Shown here in pieces: positions 1-10,921 of a stretch of 39,563 bases of DNA (the stretch's first letter is position 1; the number at the start of each line of letters is the position of its first letter). The DNA comes from Blautia sp. AF19-10LB. Its GTDB lineage: Bacteria; Bacillota; Clostridia; Lachnospirales; Lachnospiraceae. The notes below the pieces were generated by a model. That model was not told where the DNA came from and ran no database searches. It worked only from the letters and a program-made list of their open reading frames with translations. The position numbers and the translations under genes are program-made. The stretch is taken from NCBI RefSeq assembly GCF_003461245.1, contig NZ_QTWS01000020.1, positions 1-39,563 on the forward strand. The letters are read 5' to 3'.

Positions 1-37
1 TATATCAGATTCATTAAGAAATGTCTCTTGAAGTGTC

Positions 38-109
38 TTAAATTACGATACCATTATATACAACCAGAGCAGTTGCACCTAAAACTGCTGTCATTTTCTT
101 TAATTTCAT
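38..109 (-). pseudogene. 5' stump of a sugar ABC transporter solute-binding protein gene
   Basis: A 23-codon frame begins with ATG at 109, has a strong TAGGAGGG ribosome binding site just upstream, and ends at TAA 40-38. It starts MKLKKMTAVLGATALVV, which is the lysine-rich start and hydrophobic core of a lipoprotein signal peptide as found on CUT1 solute-binding proteins. It then runs into unrelated codons and stops before any lipobox cysteine. I infer the translation start and leader survive while the rest was deleted. Position downstream of yesN-yesM fits, since that pair usually regulates such transporters. A genuine micropeptide cannot be excluded. Confidence 0.5.
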
Positions 110-457
110 AACCTTTTACCCTCCTAGCTGTCATTTTATATTAGACAGTTTCACGATTTATCTCCGTCATACCGTGTACCCTGCTGTCTTCCTTTTTGAC
201 TTTGATAGTTGCTTTTAACTGGCCAGTTAAATGTTTTTAAAATCTCATCTGCCTAAGATGCTATTATTTTAACATGGTAAAAGCTTTGATTAAATGTTCA
301 TTCTTACTTGATGCTTAACGGATTTTTCGTTTTTTCACATTTTCTTCACTGTTTTTGACCTATTTTATTATTCATCATTGTGCATCATAAAATAAGTCAA
401 TTATTTTCATATTGTTGTAATGTTGAATATATTTTCTTTTTGAACATTAGATTTTTT
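110..457. other. intergenic region with an 18-bp palindrome
   Basis: No gene is seen. It holds the upstream region of the solute-binding-protein stump and the 3' flank of the histidine kinase gene. A perfect 18-bp palindrome, TTTAACTGGCCAGTTAAA, lies at 214-231, about 105 bp upstream of the stump's start codon. It could be an operator or a leader hairpin of the lost transporter operon. No T-run typical of a terminator follows it. Confidence 0.4.
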
Positions 458-2197
458 CTACATTTTTGTGCTTTTAGGAAAACTAACCTCAACAATAAAT
501 CCAAGTTTCCTGTTCGATTCAACTCTCATACTGCCCTGGTCACCATATAACAAATTAAGCCGTTTATAAACATTGGCCATTCCAATATGGTCAGATGCCT
601 TAGAAAAAGTTTTCATTTTCATATATATTTCTTTTAACTGAATCTCATCAAAAAATACTCCGCTATTAATCACCTTCACCTCTATGCGTTCATTACATTC
701 TATGATTACATTTATAGTACGTATCTCTTCTGAACTGCTTCCATGCACAAAGCAATTCTCAATAAGCGGCTGCAAAATAAGTCGCGGAAATACCAGATCA
801 TACCACTCTTTTGAGCAGTTCATACTGTATTCCATGTCATGGCCAAATCTGAGCTGCATCATTGCTACATAATTATCAAGAAATTCTATCTCATTTTCAA
901 TTTTCCAGGTGAGACTGGGATTTCGAAGCATGGGAGTAATAATCTTTCCTAGTGTGACCAGTGTGTCTGCAACAATCTTGTTATTTGTCATCATGGCCAT
1001 CCAACGAATGGAATTAAGCGAATTTAATAAAAAATGTGGATTCATCTGATATTGAAGTGCAAGAAGTTCTTCTTTTGTTTTTTCCCTTTCCACCAGTTTC
1101 AATCTTTCAATATAATCCTTAATGCTTTGCGCTGTATAATACAATTCTTCATTTAGCCGATCAAGCTCCTCCCAGCCAAGCTTTTGAGGCTTATCTATCT
1201 CAAACTCCTGGTATCTGACATGGTGCATGTTTTTCATCAACAGTTCAATTGGTCTGGTATATTTTCTACTCCATACAATTGACACAAATGCAGTGGATAG
1301 TATTGCAGCCAAACAAATAAGCACCCCGAAATTTCTGATATCTTTTGCGTCCTTCATATATTCCTGTTTTGGTATCATGTCGCATAATTTCCAATTATAA
1401 ATATCAAGGTCATATTCAATATTTTGCGTATCGCTACCTGTTTTGAGCTGTTCTCCAAGTAACTTTTCCCCGACATTTGATATTATCTGATTATTTCCGT
1501 CTACTAAAACTGCTGTACTATCATCAAAGGCTACTGACCTATATGTACTTTGAAGATCACTTTCACTGACAGCAACAATAAGATATCCATCCTTTTCCAG
1601 TTCACTGCTCTCCCCCAGTGCTTTTATACCTATGAGCGAAGCATTTTGGCTCATCAATCGCAACGGGCTTTCATAATTTAGATTCAGTTCCCAGCTGGGG
1701 AGCCACGTTGTATAGGGGTATGCATCTTTGCTTTGTCTGAGTACCTTCAGCAAATTTCCAGATATTTGAGTGTTACCAGTCCTGTTTTTACGTAATACAG
1801 ACGATACAATCCCCCATCCATCTCCGCGCAAAAATCCAAGTGCAGAAACTTCCCTGTTTACAGACATTTCATTAATAAAGCTATCCGTTATTTTCACCTT
1901 TAATTCATTACTTTCAATGTCCGTTTCAGGATAATTATTCTCAAAATCCCATATCAGATCATTTGTCACATATTTATCCAAGCATAACTCTGCATTTTTC
2001 AAAACATTTTTCAGATTTTTTTCAGCCTGTTCAAATGTCATTAATACTACCTTTTCATTCCCTGTCTCTATTTTTGCAACAAAGTAATGATATGTAATAT
2101 AGAATAAAATACTTAATATCACAATAAAACTTCCTAATATTGAGATAAGTACCTTCTGTCTCCAGTCCATTCGTTTCACTGATTTGTTTTTCTCCAT
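458..2197 (-). CDS. yesM: YesM/LytS-type sensor histidine kinase
   Basis: Membrane sensor kinase of a two-component system that normally controls sugar uptake and glycan use genes. Helix 1 lies at about residues 16-36, an extracellular Cache-like sensor at about 40-285, helix 2 at 290-310, then a HAMP-like linker and a coiled stretch (350-378). The His_kinase domain carries the phospho-acceptor H388 in QMNPHFLLNSLNS and a HATPase N-box in LILQPLIENCFVHG. Length (579 aa) is normal for the family. The start overlaps the end of the upstream response regulator by 22 nt, so the two are translationally linked. Its usual partner, a sugar ABC transporter, is present only as remnants in this window. 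Confidence 0.9.
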   Translation of the reverse strand: MEKNKSVKRMDWRQKVLISILGSFIVILSILFYITYHYFVAKIETGNEKVVLMTFEQAEKNLKNVLKNAELCLDKYVTNDLIWDFENNYPETDIESNELKVKITDSFINEMSVNREVSALGFLRGDGWGIVSSVLRKNRTGNTQISGNLLKVLRQSKDAYPYTTWLPSWELNLNYESPLRLMSQNASLIGIKALGESSELEKDGYLIVAVSESDLQSTYRSVAFDDSTAVLVDGNNQIISNVGEKLLGEQLKTGSDTQNIEYDLDIYNWKLCDMIPKQEYMKDAKDIRNFGVLICLAAILSTAFVSIVWSRKYTRPIELLMKNMHHVRYQEFEIDKPQKLGWEELDRLNEELYYTAQSIKDYIERLKLVEREKTKEELLALQYQMNPHFLLNSLNSIRWMAMMTNNKIVADTLVTLGKIITPMLRNPSLTWKIENEIEFLDNYVAMMQLRFGHDMEYSMNCSKEWYDLVFPRLILQPLIENCFVHGSSSEEIRTINVIIECNERIEVKVINSGVFFDEIQLKEIYMKMKTFSKASDHIGMANVYKRLNLLYGDQGSMRVESNRKLGFIVEVSFPKSTKM

Positions 2198-3312
2198 CTA
2201 GCCGGTGATTCTCCTGTCTTCTTTTTAAAGTACCTTGAGAAATATTCTAAATTCTGAAACCCATGTTTTTGAGCGATTACAACAATCTTCTCATCACTGT
2301 TCTTTAAATCCTTCATTGCCTCTTCCAACCGGATTTCATTTAGATATTCTATATAATTCTTACCTGTCTGCTGTTTGAACAAATACGAAAAATAACTTCC
2401 TGATAGGCCTATTATTCTTGAAATATCCTTCAGGCTAAGATTTTCCTGATAATGTTCCTCCATATAAGATATTGATTTCTGAATCAATGCTTTTCCGCTG
2501 TTATCATCATAGTCTATATTAAATTGCTGTACATATGCACGATCAAACCAGTCCTTCAGACTTTCTGATTCCTTCCTATTACAGTATGTGATCACAAAGC
2601 GAACCCCCAGAAAGTCCTCAATGGAACTGTTAATCCTTTTTATTCGCTCATCTATATTTCGTTCTTCATGTTCATAGAATATAATAAATTCTTTTTCTTT
2701 TAACGGAATCAGCAGTTTATTTGGCAACTGACGTCTCACAAGTTCATATATAAACTCCATTGCCAATGCATTGATCTTTGTCTGATCTTCATCTTTTAGG
2801 CTGAACAACAGCATATACTCCATGAAATCAGTCTTTTCCCATGTACAGTTTGCTATTTTACCTAACAAAAACTTTGAAATATGCGTCTCTAACGTATCAT
2901 TGCTACTTTCCGCTTTATCCGTTTTTCTTCCTATTCTGATCAGATATTCCTGTACATTCTGCAATGCATCGCACACCTCATCAATACTGATACTTGCCTT
3001 TAAAACATAAGCATTAATATTATAAGGAATTAATTTCCTTAAAGTTTCGAAATCATTCATACATGATACTACAACAATGGCACAATCTTTATCAATCTGT
3101 CTTACCCTTTTGACAAGTTCTACTCCATCCATTCCTTCCATACGAAGATCCGTTATCAAGACATCAGGACGAATTGACTCAAATAACCGAAAAGCTTCTA
3201 TTCCGTTTTCAGCCAGTGCAGATAATTCCATCTGATATTTACTCCAGGGAATAGAGTTCTGTAATCCTAAACGCACTAATAATTCATCTTCTGCAAATAA
3301 TACTTTATACAT
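2176..3312 (-). CDS. yesN: YesN-type response regulator with AraC DNA-binding domain
   Basis: Cytoplasmic transcription factor of the YesMN pair. The N-terminal receiver domain has the acidic pocket E8/D9 and phospho-acceptor D55 in LITDLRMEGMDG. A middle linker of about 130 residues follows, and two AraC-type helix-turn-helix motifs occupy the last 100 residues (ending GFQNLEYFSRYFKKKTGESP). The ATG is preceded by GGAAGG. It lies first in the pair, immediately downstream of the fucosidase terminator, with only about 50 bp for its own promoter, so some read-through from the glycosidase operon is possible. Target genes cannot be read from the sequence; the adjacent solute-binding-protein stump suggests the original target was a sugar transporter. 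Confidence 0.9.
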   Translation of the reverse strand: MYKVLFAEDELLVRLGLQNSIPWSKYQMELSALAENGIEAFRLFESIRPDVLITDLRMEGMDGVELVKRVRQIDKDCAIVVVSCMNDFETLRKLIPYNINAYVLKASISIDEVCDALQNVQEYLIRIGRKTDKAESSNDTLETHISKFLLGKIANCTWEKTDFMEYMLLFSLKDEDQTKINALAMEFIYELVRRQLPNKLLIPLKEKEFIIFYEHEERNIDERIKRINSSIEDFLGVRFVITYCNRKESESLKDWFDRAYVQQFNIDYDDNSGKALIQKSISYMEEHYQENLSLKDISRIIGLSGSYFSYLFKQQTGKNYIEYLNEIRLEEAMKDLKNSDEKIVVIAQKHGFQNLEYFSRYFKKKTGESPARWRKTNQ

Positions 3313-3362
3313 TTCCTTCCCCCATAAAACATTAAAATATTGCGGTTCTTGGCTTGAATATT

Positions 3363-3396
3363 AAAGGACCAGAAACAAAACTGTATCTGGTCCTTT
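3363..3396 (-). terminator. terminator after the GH2-fucosidase operon
   Basis: Perfect 11-bp inverted repeat AAAGGACCAGA / TCTGGTCCTTT with a 12-nt loop, 9 nt beyond the fucosidase stop codon on the minus strand. Confidence 0.8.
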
Positions 3397-3405
3397 TGTT
3401 CTTCG

Positions 3406-4839
3406 TTAGTATACGCCAACAAATGATATTGCCGGAGCAACTCTTGCATCATCAATATTAATAATAAGATTTGCTGTTTCAATTTCCTGTAAATCTATTA
3501 TTTTTTTATAACCAATGGTTGTTCCTTTATAACATTCATGCATAATTCCATCATTCTCATAGCTTACAGAAAAAGACTCTACTCTTTGACTAAGCGGAAT
3601 AGCTTCCTTAATGACCAGATATGACACTTTTCTCGGTTTCTCCCATTTTATATTGATAGAGAGTTCTTTATCCCCCTCATCATTTACAAAATAAGAATCA
3701 TAATCATCCATTCTTAATGCTTCTCCATTACTTTTCTCAGCATTTGAAGCAGAGAGTATAGATATTTCCGCATCCTGTAAAAGATTATGTTTAAAAGTAT
3801 TCTCAATAAACTCGCCCAACTGTTTCAGATTTGCAGCATCTGTTTCATGGATACGGCCATTTTTCATCGGAGGAAGATTTAATAATAATGTGGTATTTCC
3901 CCCTACGGATTTTAAGTAAATGTCTTTCAGATTCTCAAAGGAGCGGACCTGGTCATCTTCTTCCTCATGATAGAACCAGCCTGGACGGATAGAAACATCC
4001 GTCTCTGCAGGGTACCATGCAAGCTCTTTTTCATTTGCAAGGCGTTCCCTGCTTCCAAGGTCTGTCTGGGTCTCGTCCAGCGGTCTGTTTCGGAATTCTT
4101 CATTATCTTCCTGCTGGCTTAACGCTGCTGTGATCGCCGGATCAGTCATATCCTTTGCAACAACGCTCCATTCACTCGGTCTTACTTCCCCGGCCTCGTT
4201 TCCGCACCATCTGATGTCCGGGCCTGAAATAGAAATTATTGCATTCGGCTGTAATTCACGCATCACTTTATAATATCTCTGCCAGTCGTATTTCTGGACC
4301 TTTCCATTTGGTCCTTCACCACATGCACCGTCCAGCCAGATCACAAAGATATCACCATATTCTGTCAGCAGCTCTGTCAGCTGGTTCAGATAGTAATCAT
4401 CATACTCTTTTCCCTTTCCATAGCTGCTGTTGTTTCTATCCCAGGGTGAAAGATAAACACCAAATTTAAGTCCAAACTCCCGGCATGCTTCAGCTGTTTC
4501 TCTGACAATATCCCCTTTTCCGTTTTTGTACGGGGAGTTCTTGATACTATGCTCGGTGTATTTGGATGGCCACAGGCAAAATCCGTCATGATGTTTGCAT
4601 GTGAGGATCAGACCCTTCATCCCGCCCTCTGCTGCTGTTTTTGCCCACTGGCGTGCATCCAGCTCTGTCGGATTAAAAATAGATTCCGGTTCTGTTCCAT
4701 CTCCCCATTCGCTTCCGGTAAAAGTATTTACAGTGAAATGAATGAAACAGAAAAATTCCATGTTTTCATATGCGATCTGTCTTGCTGATGGTACAACCTG
4801 AACCAAACGTTTATCTTCTTCAAAACCCTTATAATGCAT
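3406..4839 (-). CDS. alpha-L-fucosidase, GH29 (copy 1)
   Basis: Hydrolyses terminal alpha-L-fucose from fucosylated oligosaccharides, retaining mechanism. The catalytic barrel spans about residues 15-345. Visible family features are the substrate-binding histidine pair in LTCKHHDGFCLW (H83-H84) and the nucleophile D170 in DIFVIWLDGACG. A beta-rich C-terminal domain (about 350-477) follows. No signal peptide, so it acts in the cytoplasm on imported sugars. ATG at 4839 has AAGGAG 7 nt upstream. It lies 57 bp downstream of the GH2 gene, probably in one operon. Residues 17-346 match the copy at 31.0-32.4 kb except for one I/V change (residue 201), whereas the C-terminal domain is only about half identical (see findings). 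Linkage preference is not readable. Confidence 0.93.
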   Translation of the reverse strand: MHYKGFEEDKRLVQVVPSARQIAYENMEFFCFIHFTVNTFTGSEWGDGTEPESIFNPTELDARQWAKTAAEGGMKGLILTCKHHDGFCLWPSKYTEHSIKNSPYKNGKGDIVRETAEACREFGLKFGVYLSPWDRNNSSYGKGKEYDDYYLNQLTELLTEYGDIFVIWLDGACGEGPNGKVQKYDWQRYYKVMRELQPNAIISISGPDIRWCGNEAGEVRPSEWSVVAKDMTDPAITAALSQQEDNEEFRNRPLDETQTDLGSRERLANEKELAWYPAETDVSIRPGWFYHEEEDDQVRSFENLKDIYLKSVGGNTTLLLNLPPMKNGRIHETDAANLKQLGEFIENTFKHNLLQDAEISILSASNAEKSNGEALRMDDYDSYFVNDEGDKELSINIKWEKPRKVSYLVIKEAIPLSQRVESFSVSYENDGIMHECYKGTTIGYKKIIDLQEIETANLIINIDDARVAPAISFVGVY

Positions 4840-4896
4840 AATTCTTCTCCTTTTTCAAAAAATATCATCAATATGTTATCTATTTCCGAACATATA

Positions 4897-7998
<3,102 letters not shown>

Positions 7999-8003
7999 CT
8001 ATC

Positions 8004-8063
8004 ATTATACTTTTTAATTTTAAAAAAATACATAAACAACATTCGACAAAACATGCACAAAAT
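8004..8063 (-). promoter_or_regulatory. GH2 operon promoter with upstream activator element
   Basis: On the minus strand a TATAAT box occupies 8009-8004 with no convincing -35 hexamer, which suggests activator dependence. Exactly 35 bp further upstream lies the element GACAAAACATGCACAAAAT (plus-strand sense, 8045-8063). The same 19 bases with the same 35-bp gap to a TATAAT box occur before the GPH symporter gene (33978-34037). Position at about -48 to -66 suits an AraC-family activator. Confidence 0.65.
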
Positions 8064-8071
8064 GTTATACT
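8043..8071 (+). promoter_or_regulatory. araC promoter overlapping the GH2 activator element
   Basis: Plus-strand TCGACA (8043-8048), a 17-bp spacer and TATACT (8066-8071) form a good sigma-A promoter for the divergent AraC gene. The 19-bp element shared with the symporter promoter covers most of the -35 box and spacer. A regulator bound there could activate the GH2 operon and repress its own gene, as in many AraC systems (inference). Confidence 0.5.
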
Positions 8072-8121
8072 TTTACATAATAACCAACTATTTTTTTAAC
8101 AATATTTTGCAGAAACGTAAA

Positions 8122-8155
8122 ATTGCACAATTCATATCTCTGTGATTTGTGCAAT
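8122..8155. promoter_or_regulatory. inverted repeat in the araC leader
   Basis: ATTGCACAA (8122-8130) and TTGTGCAAT (8147-8155) form a perfect 9-bp inverted repeat with a 16-bp spacer, ending 5 bp before the ribosome binding site AAGGAGG. It may be an operator or a leader hairpin masking translation. The core TGCACAA also occurs inside the 19-bp element of the GH2 and symporter promoters. Confidence 0.45.
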
Positions 8156-8174
8156 ATGACAAGGAGGGCATTGC

Positions 8175-9050
8175 TTGTATACATTATCAGCATACTATCA
8201 CAAATCCAGGGTTGATTTTATGGATAAAAAACATCCCCTGTTTATTGGAAGCTGCGGCACTTATCATCTATATACCGTAGAAAAGCTTCCTACTCACCGA
8301 CCGAAAGGCCGGCTTGATTATCAGCTTCTTTACATCGCATCCGGACGGGCACATTTTTATTTTGATGGAAAACCTACTGTTGTAGAAGCCGGCAATATGG
8401 TACTCTACCGTCCACGCGAGGAACAACGCTATTATTATTATGGAGTGGATCAGACCGAAGTTTACTGGGTTCACTTTACTGGAAATAATGTAAAGAACGT
8501 CCTGAAAAGATATGGGATTGCCGACGATACCCGCATTATTTATACCGGTATCTCCATTGAGTACAAAAATCTATTTATGTCCATGATCGAGGAACTGAAT
8601 CTGCAACGAATTGATTACGAGGAGATGCTGATAAATTATTTCACGATTCTCCTGATCAGCCTCCATAGAATAGCACTGCAAAAGCCACGAAAAAAGAACC
8701 TTCAGAATATGAACGATATGGAACAGGCTGCACAGTACTTTCGCATGCATTATAATAAACCTATAAGTATTGAAGACTATGCTGTTTCCCACAATATAAG
8801 TATCAGCTGGTTCATCCAGAACTTCCGTCAGTATGCCAATACTACACCTGCTCAATACGTGCAGTCTCTGAGGCTTACCAATGCAAAAATGCTTCTGGAA
8901 ACGACCAATTATAATATCACAGAAATAGCCAACCTGGTCGGGTACGAAAATCCATTATATTTCAGCCGATTTTTCCGAAAACAGTGTGGTATGTCCCCTT
9001 CACAGTTCCGCAAGCAGCTGGTGCTGAATGCAGAAAACTATCCAAAATAA
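8175..9050 (+). CDS. AraC-family regulator with cupin sensor domain
   Basis: Probable sugar-responsive regulator of the divergent GH2-fucosidase operon. The N-terminal AraC-binding cupin (about 30-115, including YQLLYIASGRAHFYFDG) is the ligand pocket; two helix-turn-helix motifs lie at about 190-285, ending YFSRFFRKQCGMSPSQFRK. The start is TTG at 8175, supported by AAGGAGG 7 nt upstream; the first ATG (8220) has only a weak site. It is followed directly by a bidirectional terminator. The inducer is unknown; a fucosylated or galactosylated glycan is plausible from context only. Confidence 0.88.
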   Translation: MYTLSAYYHKSRVDFMDKKHPLFIGSCGTYHLYTVEKLPTHRPKGRLDYQLLYIASGRAHFYFDGKPTVVEAGNMVLYRPREEQRYYYYGVDQTEVYWVHFTGNNVKNVLKRYGIADDTRIIYTGISIEYKNLFMSMIEELNLQRIDYEEMLINYFTILLISLHRIALQKPRKKNLQNMNDMEQAAQYFRMHYNKPISIEDYAVSHNISISWFIQNFRQYANTTPAQYVQSLRLTNAKMLLETTNYNITEIANLVGYENPLYFSRFFRKQCGMSPSQFRKQLVLNAENYPK

Positions 9051-9100
9051 AACCAACCAAAAACGCTGGGAGCAAATCTCAGCGTTTTTGATTGGTTTTA
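9049..9100. terminator. bidirectional terminator
   Basis: Long inverted repeat, left arm beginning AAAACCAACCAAAAACGCTG and right arm ending CAGCGTTTTTGATTGGTTTT, with one mismatch in the outer stem. A-run and T-run flanks let it serve both the AraC gene (+) and the RodA-like gene (-), which converge here. Confidence 0.85.
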
Positions 9101-9112
9101 TTTAACATAATA

Positions 9113-10465
9113 TTACGATACTTTTTTTACCTTAGAATTAATGGACATAAAGCCTGTTTCAGGATGTCGCGGATAAATATTCTTATACCTGTAAGTACTC
9201 AGCACGATTCCCATAAGTCCATAAGAAATTATGATACAGCTTCCTCCGGCTGAAAAAAACGGAAGAAATGTTATTGATTGCGGAAATATGCCAAGATTCT
9301 CAAGGACATTTATCAAAAAACTGATGAGAAATACAATTCCGCACCCGCATCCCATCATCATACCCAGCTGATTTTTCTGTCGCAACGCAGTGTTAAAGAC
9401 TGCAAAAATCAGAACCGCAAGAACACAGCACAAAAGTATAGCTGCAATTATTCCATATACAGATGACAGATAGGTCAGAATGTAATCCGCATTAAATGCT
9501 GGCAGGATTCCCGTTACATCTGATTTGCTTTTCCCGATCAGCTTATTCTGTCTCCAAAGTGAATGCAACATTTTTGTGAGATAATCTGTTTCGCTACCGC
9601 TGGAAAACATCGCCTGTATGCGCGCAATTTGATATTCCGCCAGCCTGTTTCTCAGGTACATACCCAGGAAAGCTGCTATGGGCGCGGTCAAAAACACAGC
9701 CCAGATTCCACAGATAGTTCTTTTCTTTCTGACAGTAAACCAGTCCTTTTTGATTGCGATCGTCAACATAGTCAGCATAGTTACCAGCATCACACAAGCT
9801 GTCCTGAGTGCCGGCAGGCTGTAAACTAATATTACTGGAGCAATCAGCCATAAGATTGCTCTTACCAGTCCCTTATATCCCCACCCATGATATTTATATA
9901 AAATTGCTCCATATATGGGGACATAAAACAGCATCAGTTTTTGTACATCCATGCCTCTTCTGCCTCCTGGCAGTGATATAAAAATCCTTGCTCCGTTTAC
10001 CTGGCCTCCTTCCAATATAACCAGCAAACAGACGGACAATAAAACAGCTGCAATTATTTTTGAAAATTTTGCCAGTACGGTATAGTCCAGCAGATACAAA
10101 ATCATCATGACAGCCAGCCCGATCATAACATGAAACACATATCTGTCAGAACCGGCTACCGCATTCTCACTGGCTTTTCCGGAAATCCCTGCATGTATCA
10201 GAACACCTGCAATGCTGATAAGTATAATCATTCCCAAAAGTTTCCATGCAGCTTGAGGTCTGTGGATACTGTCAAGGGAGATTCCTGTTTCCACAGGATC
10301 CCCCATGTCTCTGACGGCTTCCTTCTCTGCCTGTTCATGATCCATGCCTGCCTTCATGTTTTCCGCAATCTGATCCTCCATATGATCCTGCAGTTCCTGT
10401 TTTATGTATGGTCTGGCTTTTGTGCAGCGAATCTGTTCCAGCAATAATTTCAGATATTCATCCAT
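9113..10465 (-). CDS. FtsW/RodA/SpoVE-family protein with HAAS-like prefix domain
   Basis: Polytopic protein of the SEDS peptidoglycan glycosyltransferase family, 450 aa. Residues 1-70 form a soluble helical prefix (ELQDHMEDQIAENMKAGMDHEQAE) like the HAAS/permease-prefix domains of proteins encoded with PadR regulators. About ten membrane segments follow. SEDS landmarks survive in altered form: NADYILTYLSSVYG stands where TDFI..L..E.G is usual, keeping the catalytic-position Asp, and LPFFSAGGSCIIISY replaces LPF.SYGGSS. The usual PSE(L/F)AK segment reads MDVQKLMLFY. It starts 3 bp after the PadR stop codon, with GGAGGTG inside the padR end, so the pair is co-translated. Whether it polymerises glycan or acts as a stress or sporulation-type SEDS paralogue is unknown. 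Confidence 0.85.
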   Translation of the reverse strand: MDEYLKLLLEQIRCTKARPYIKQELQDHMEDQIAENMKAGMDHEQAEKEAVRDMGDPVETGISLDSIHRPQAAWKLLGMIILISIAGVLIHAGISGKASENAVAGSDRYVFHVMIGLAVMMILYLLDYTVLAKFSKIIAAVLLSVCLLVILEGGQVNGARIFISLPGGRRGMDVQKLMLFYVPIYGAILYKYHGWGYKGLVRAILWLIAPVILVYSLPALRTACVMLVTMLTMLTIAIKKDWFTVRKKRTICGIWAVFLTAPIAAFLGMYLRNRLAEYQIARIQAMFSSGSETDYLTKMLHSLWRQNKLIGKSKSDVTGILPAFNADYILTYLSSVYGIIAAILLCCVLAVLIFAVFNTALRQKNQLGMMMGCGCGIVFLISFLINVLENLGIFPQSITFLPFFSAGGSCIIISYGLMGIVLSTYRYKNIYPRHPETGFMSINSKVKKVS

Positions 10466-10468
10466 AAT

Positions 10469-10799
10469 TCACACCTCCAGTATAAGCACATTGGTCACTG
10501 CTGCAGAATACTCTTTCCATTCCTCTATTTTCTTTTCCAGGAATCCTCTTCCCTGTCTGGTAAGGCTATAATACTTTCTGGTCTTTCCAGCTACATCCTG
10601 TTCATATACTGTCAGGAGTCCTTTCTCTTCCAGGCTGTGCAGCAATGGATAAAGAGTTCCTGCCTTCAGCTCAAATACATTCTGAGATTTTTGCCTCAGT
10701 GTGTCGATCATCTCATATCCATACATATCCTTTTCAGACAAAAGTTTCATTACAAGCATTGCCATACTTCCTGAAACCAATGCTCTTTCAATAGCCATC
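10469..10799 (-). CDS. PadR-family transcriptional regulator
   Basis: Small winged-helix repressor, 109 aa. The core LLSEKDMYGYEMIDTLRQ and AGTLYPLLHSLEEKGLL are hallmark PadR motifs, followed by the wing (AGKTRKYYSLTRQGRGFL) and a short dimerisation helix. The open frame extends to a GTG at 10807, but that overlaps the ribosome binding site AAGGGGGG, so ATG 10799 (spacing 7) is chosen. It is the first gene of a two-gene operon with the RodA-like protein and probably represses it through repeats between its own -10 box and start codon. Confidence 0.9.
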
Positions 10800-10826
10800 T
10801 GGTCCACCCCCCTTCTTAGAATAAGT

Positions 10827-10888
10827 TATATATCGGCGTTCTATATATCGGTTGTCTATATAATAGATTATTTTACATTATTTGTCAA
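10827..10888 (-). promoter_or_regulatory. padR promoter and 15-bp-periodic operator
   Basis: On the minus strand TTGACA (10888-10883), a 17-bp spacer and TATTAT (10865-10860) form a near-consensus promoter. Directly downstream, at about +1 to +25, TATATATCGG occurs at 10827-10836 and 10842-10851 (plus-strand sense), with a degenerate third copy TATATAATAG at 10857-10866 on the same 15-bp step. The placement suits autorepression by PadR (inference). Confidence 0.7.
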
Positions 10889-10921
10889 TATATCAATAAG
10901 ATTTATCAAAACTAATGGCTA

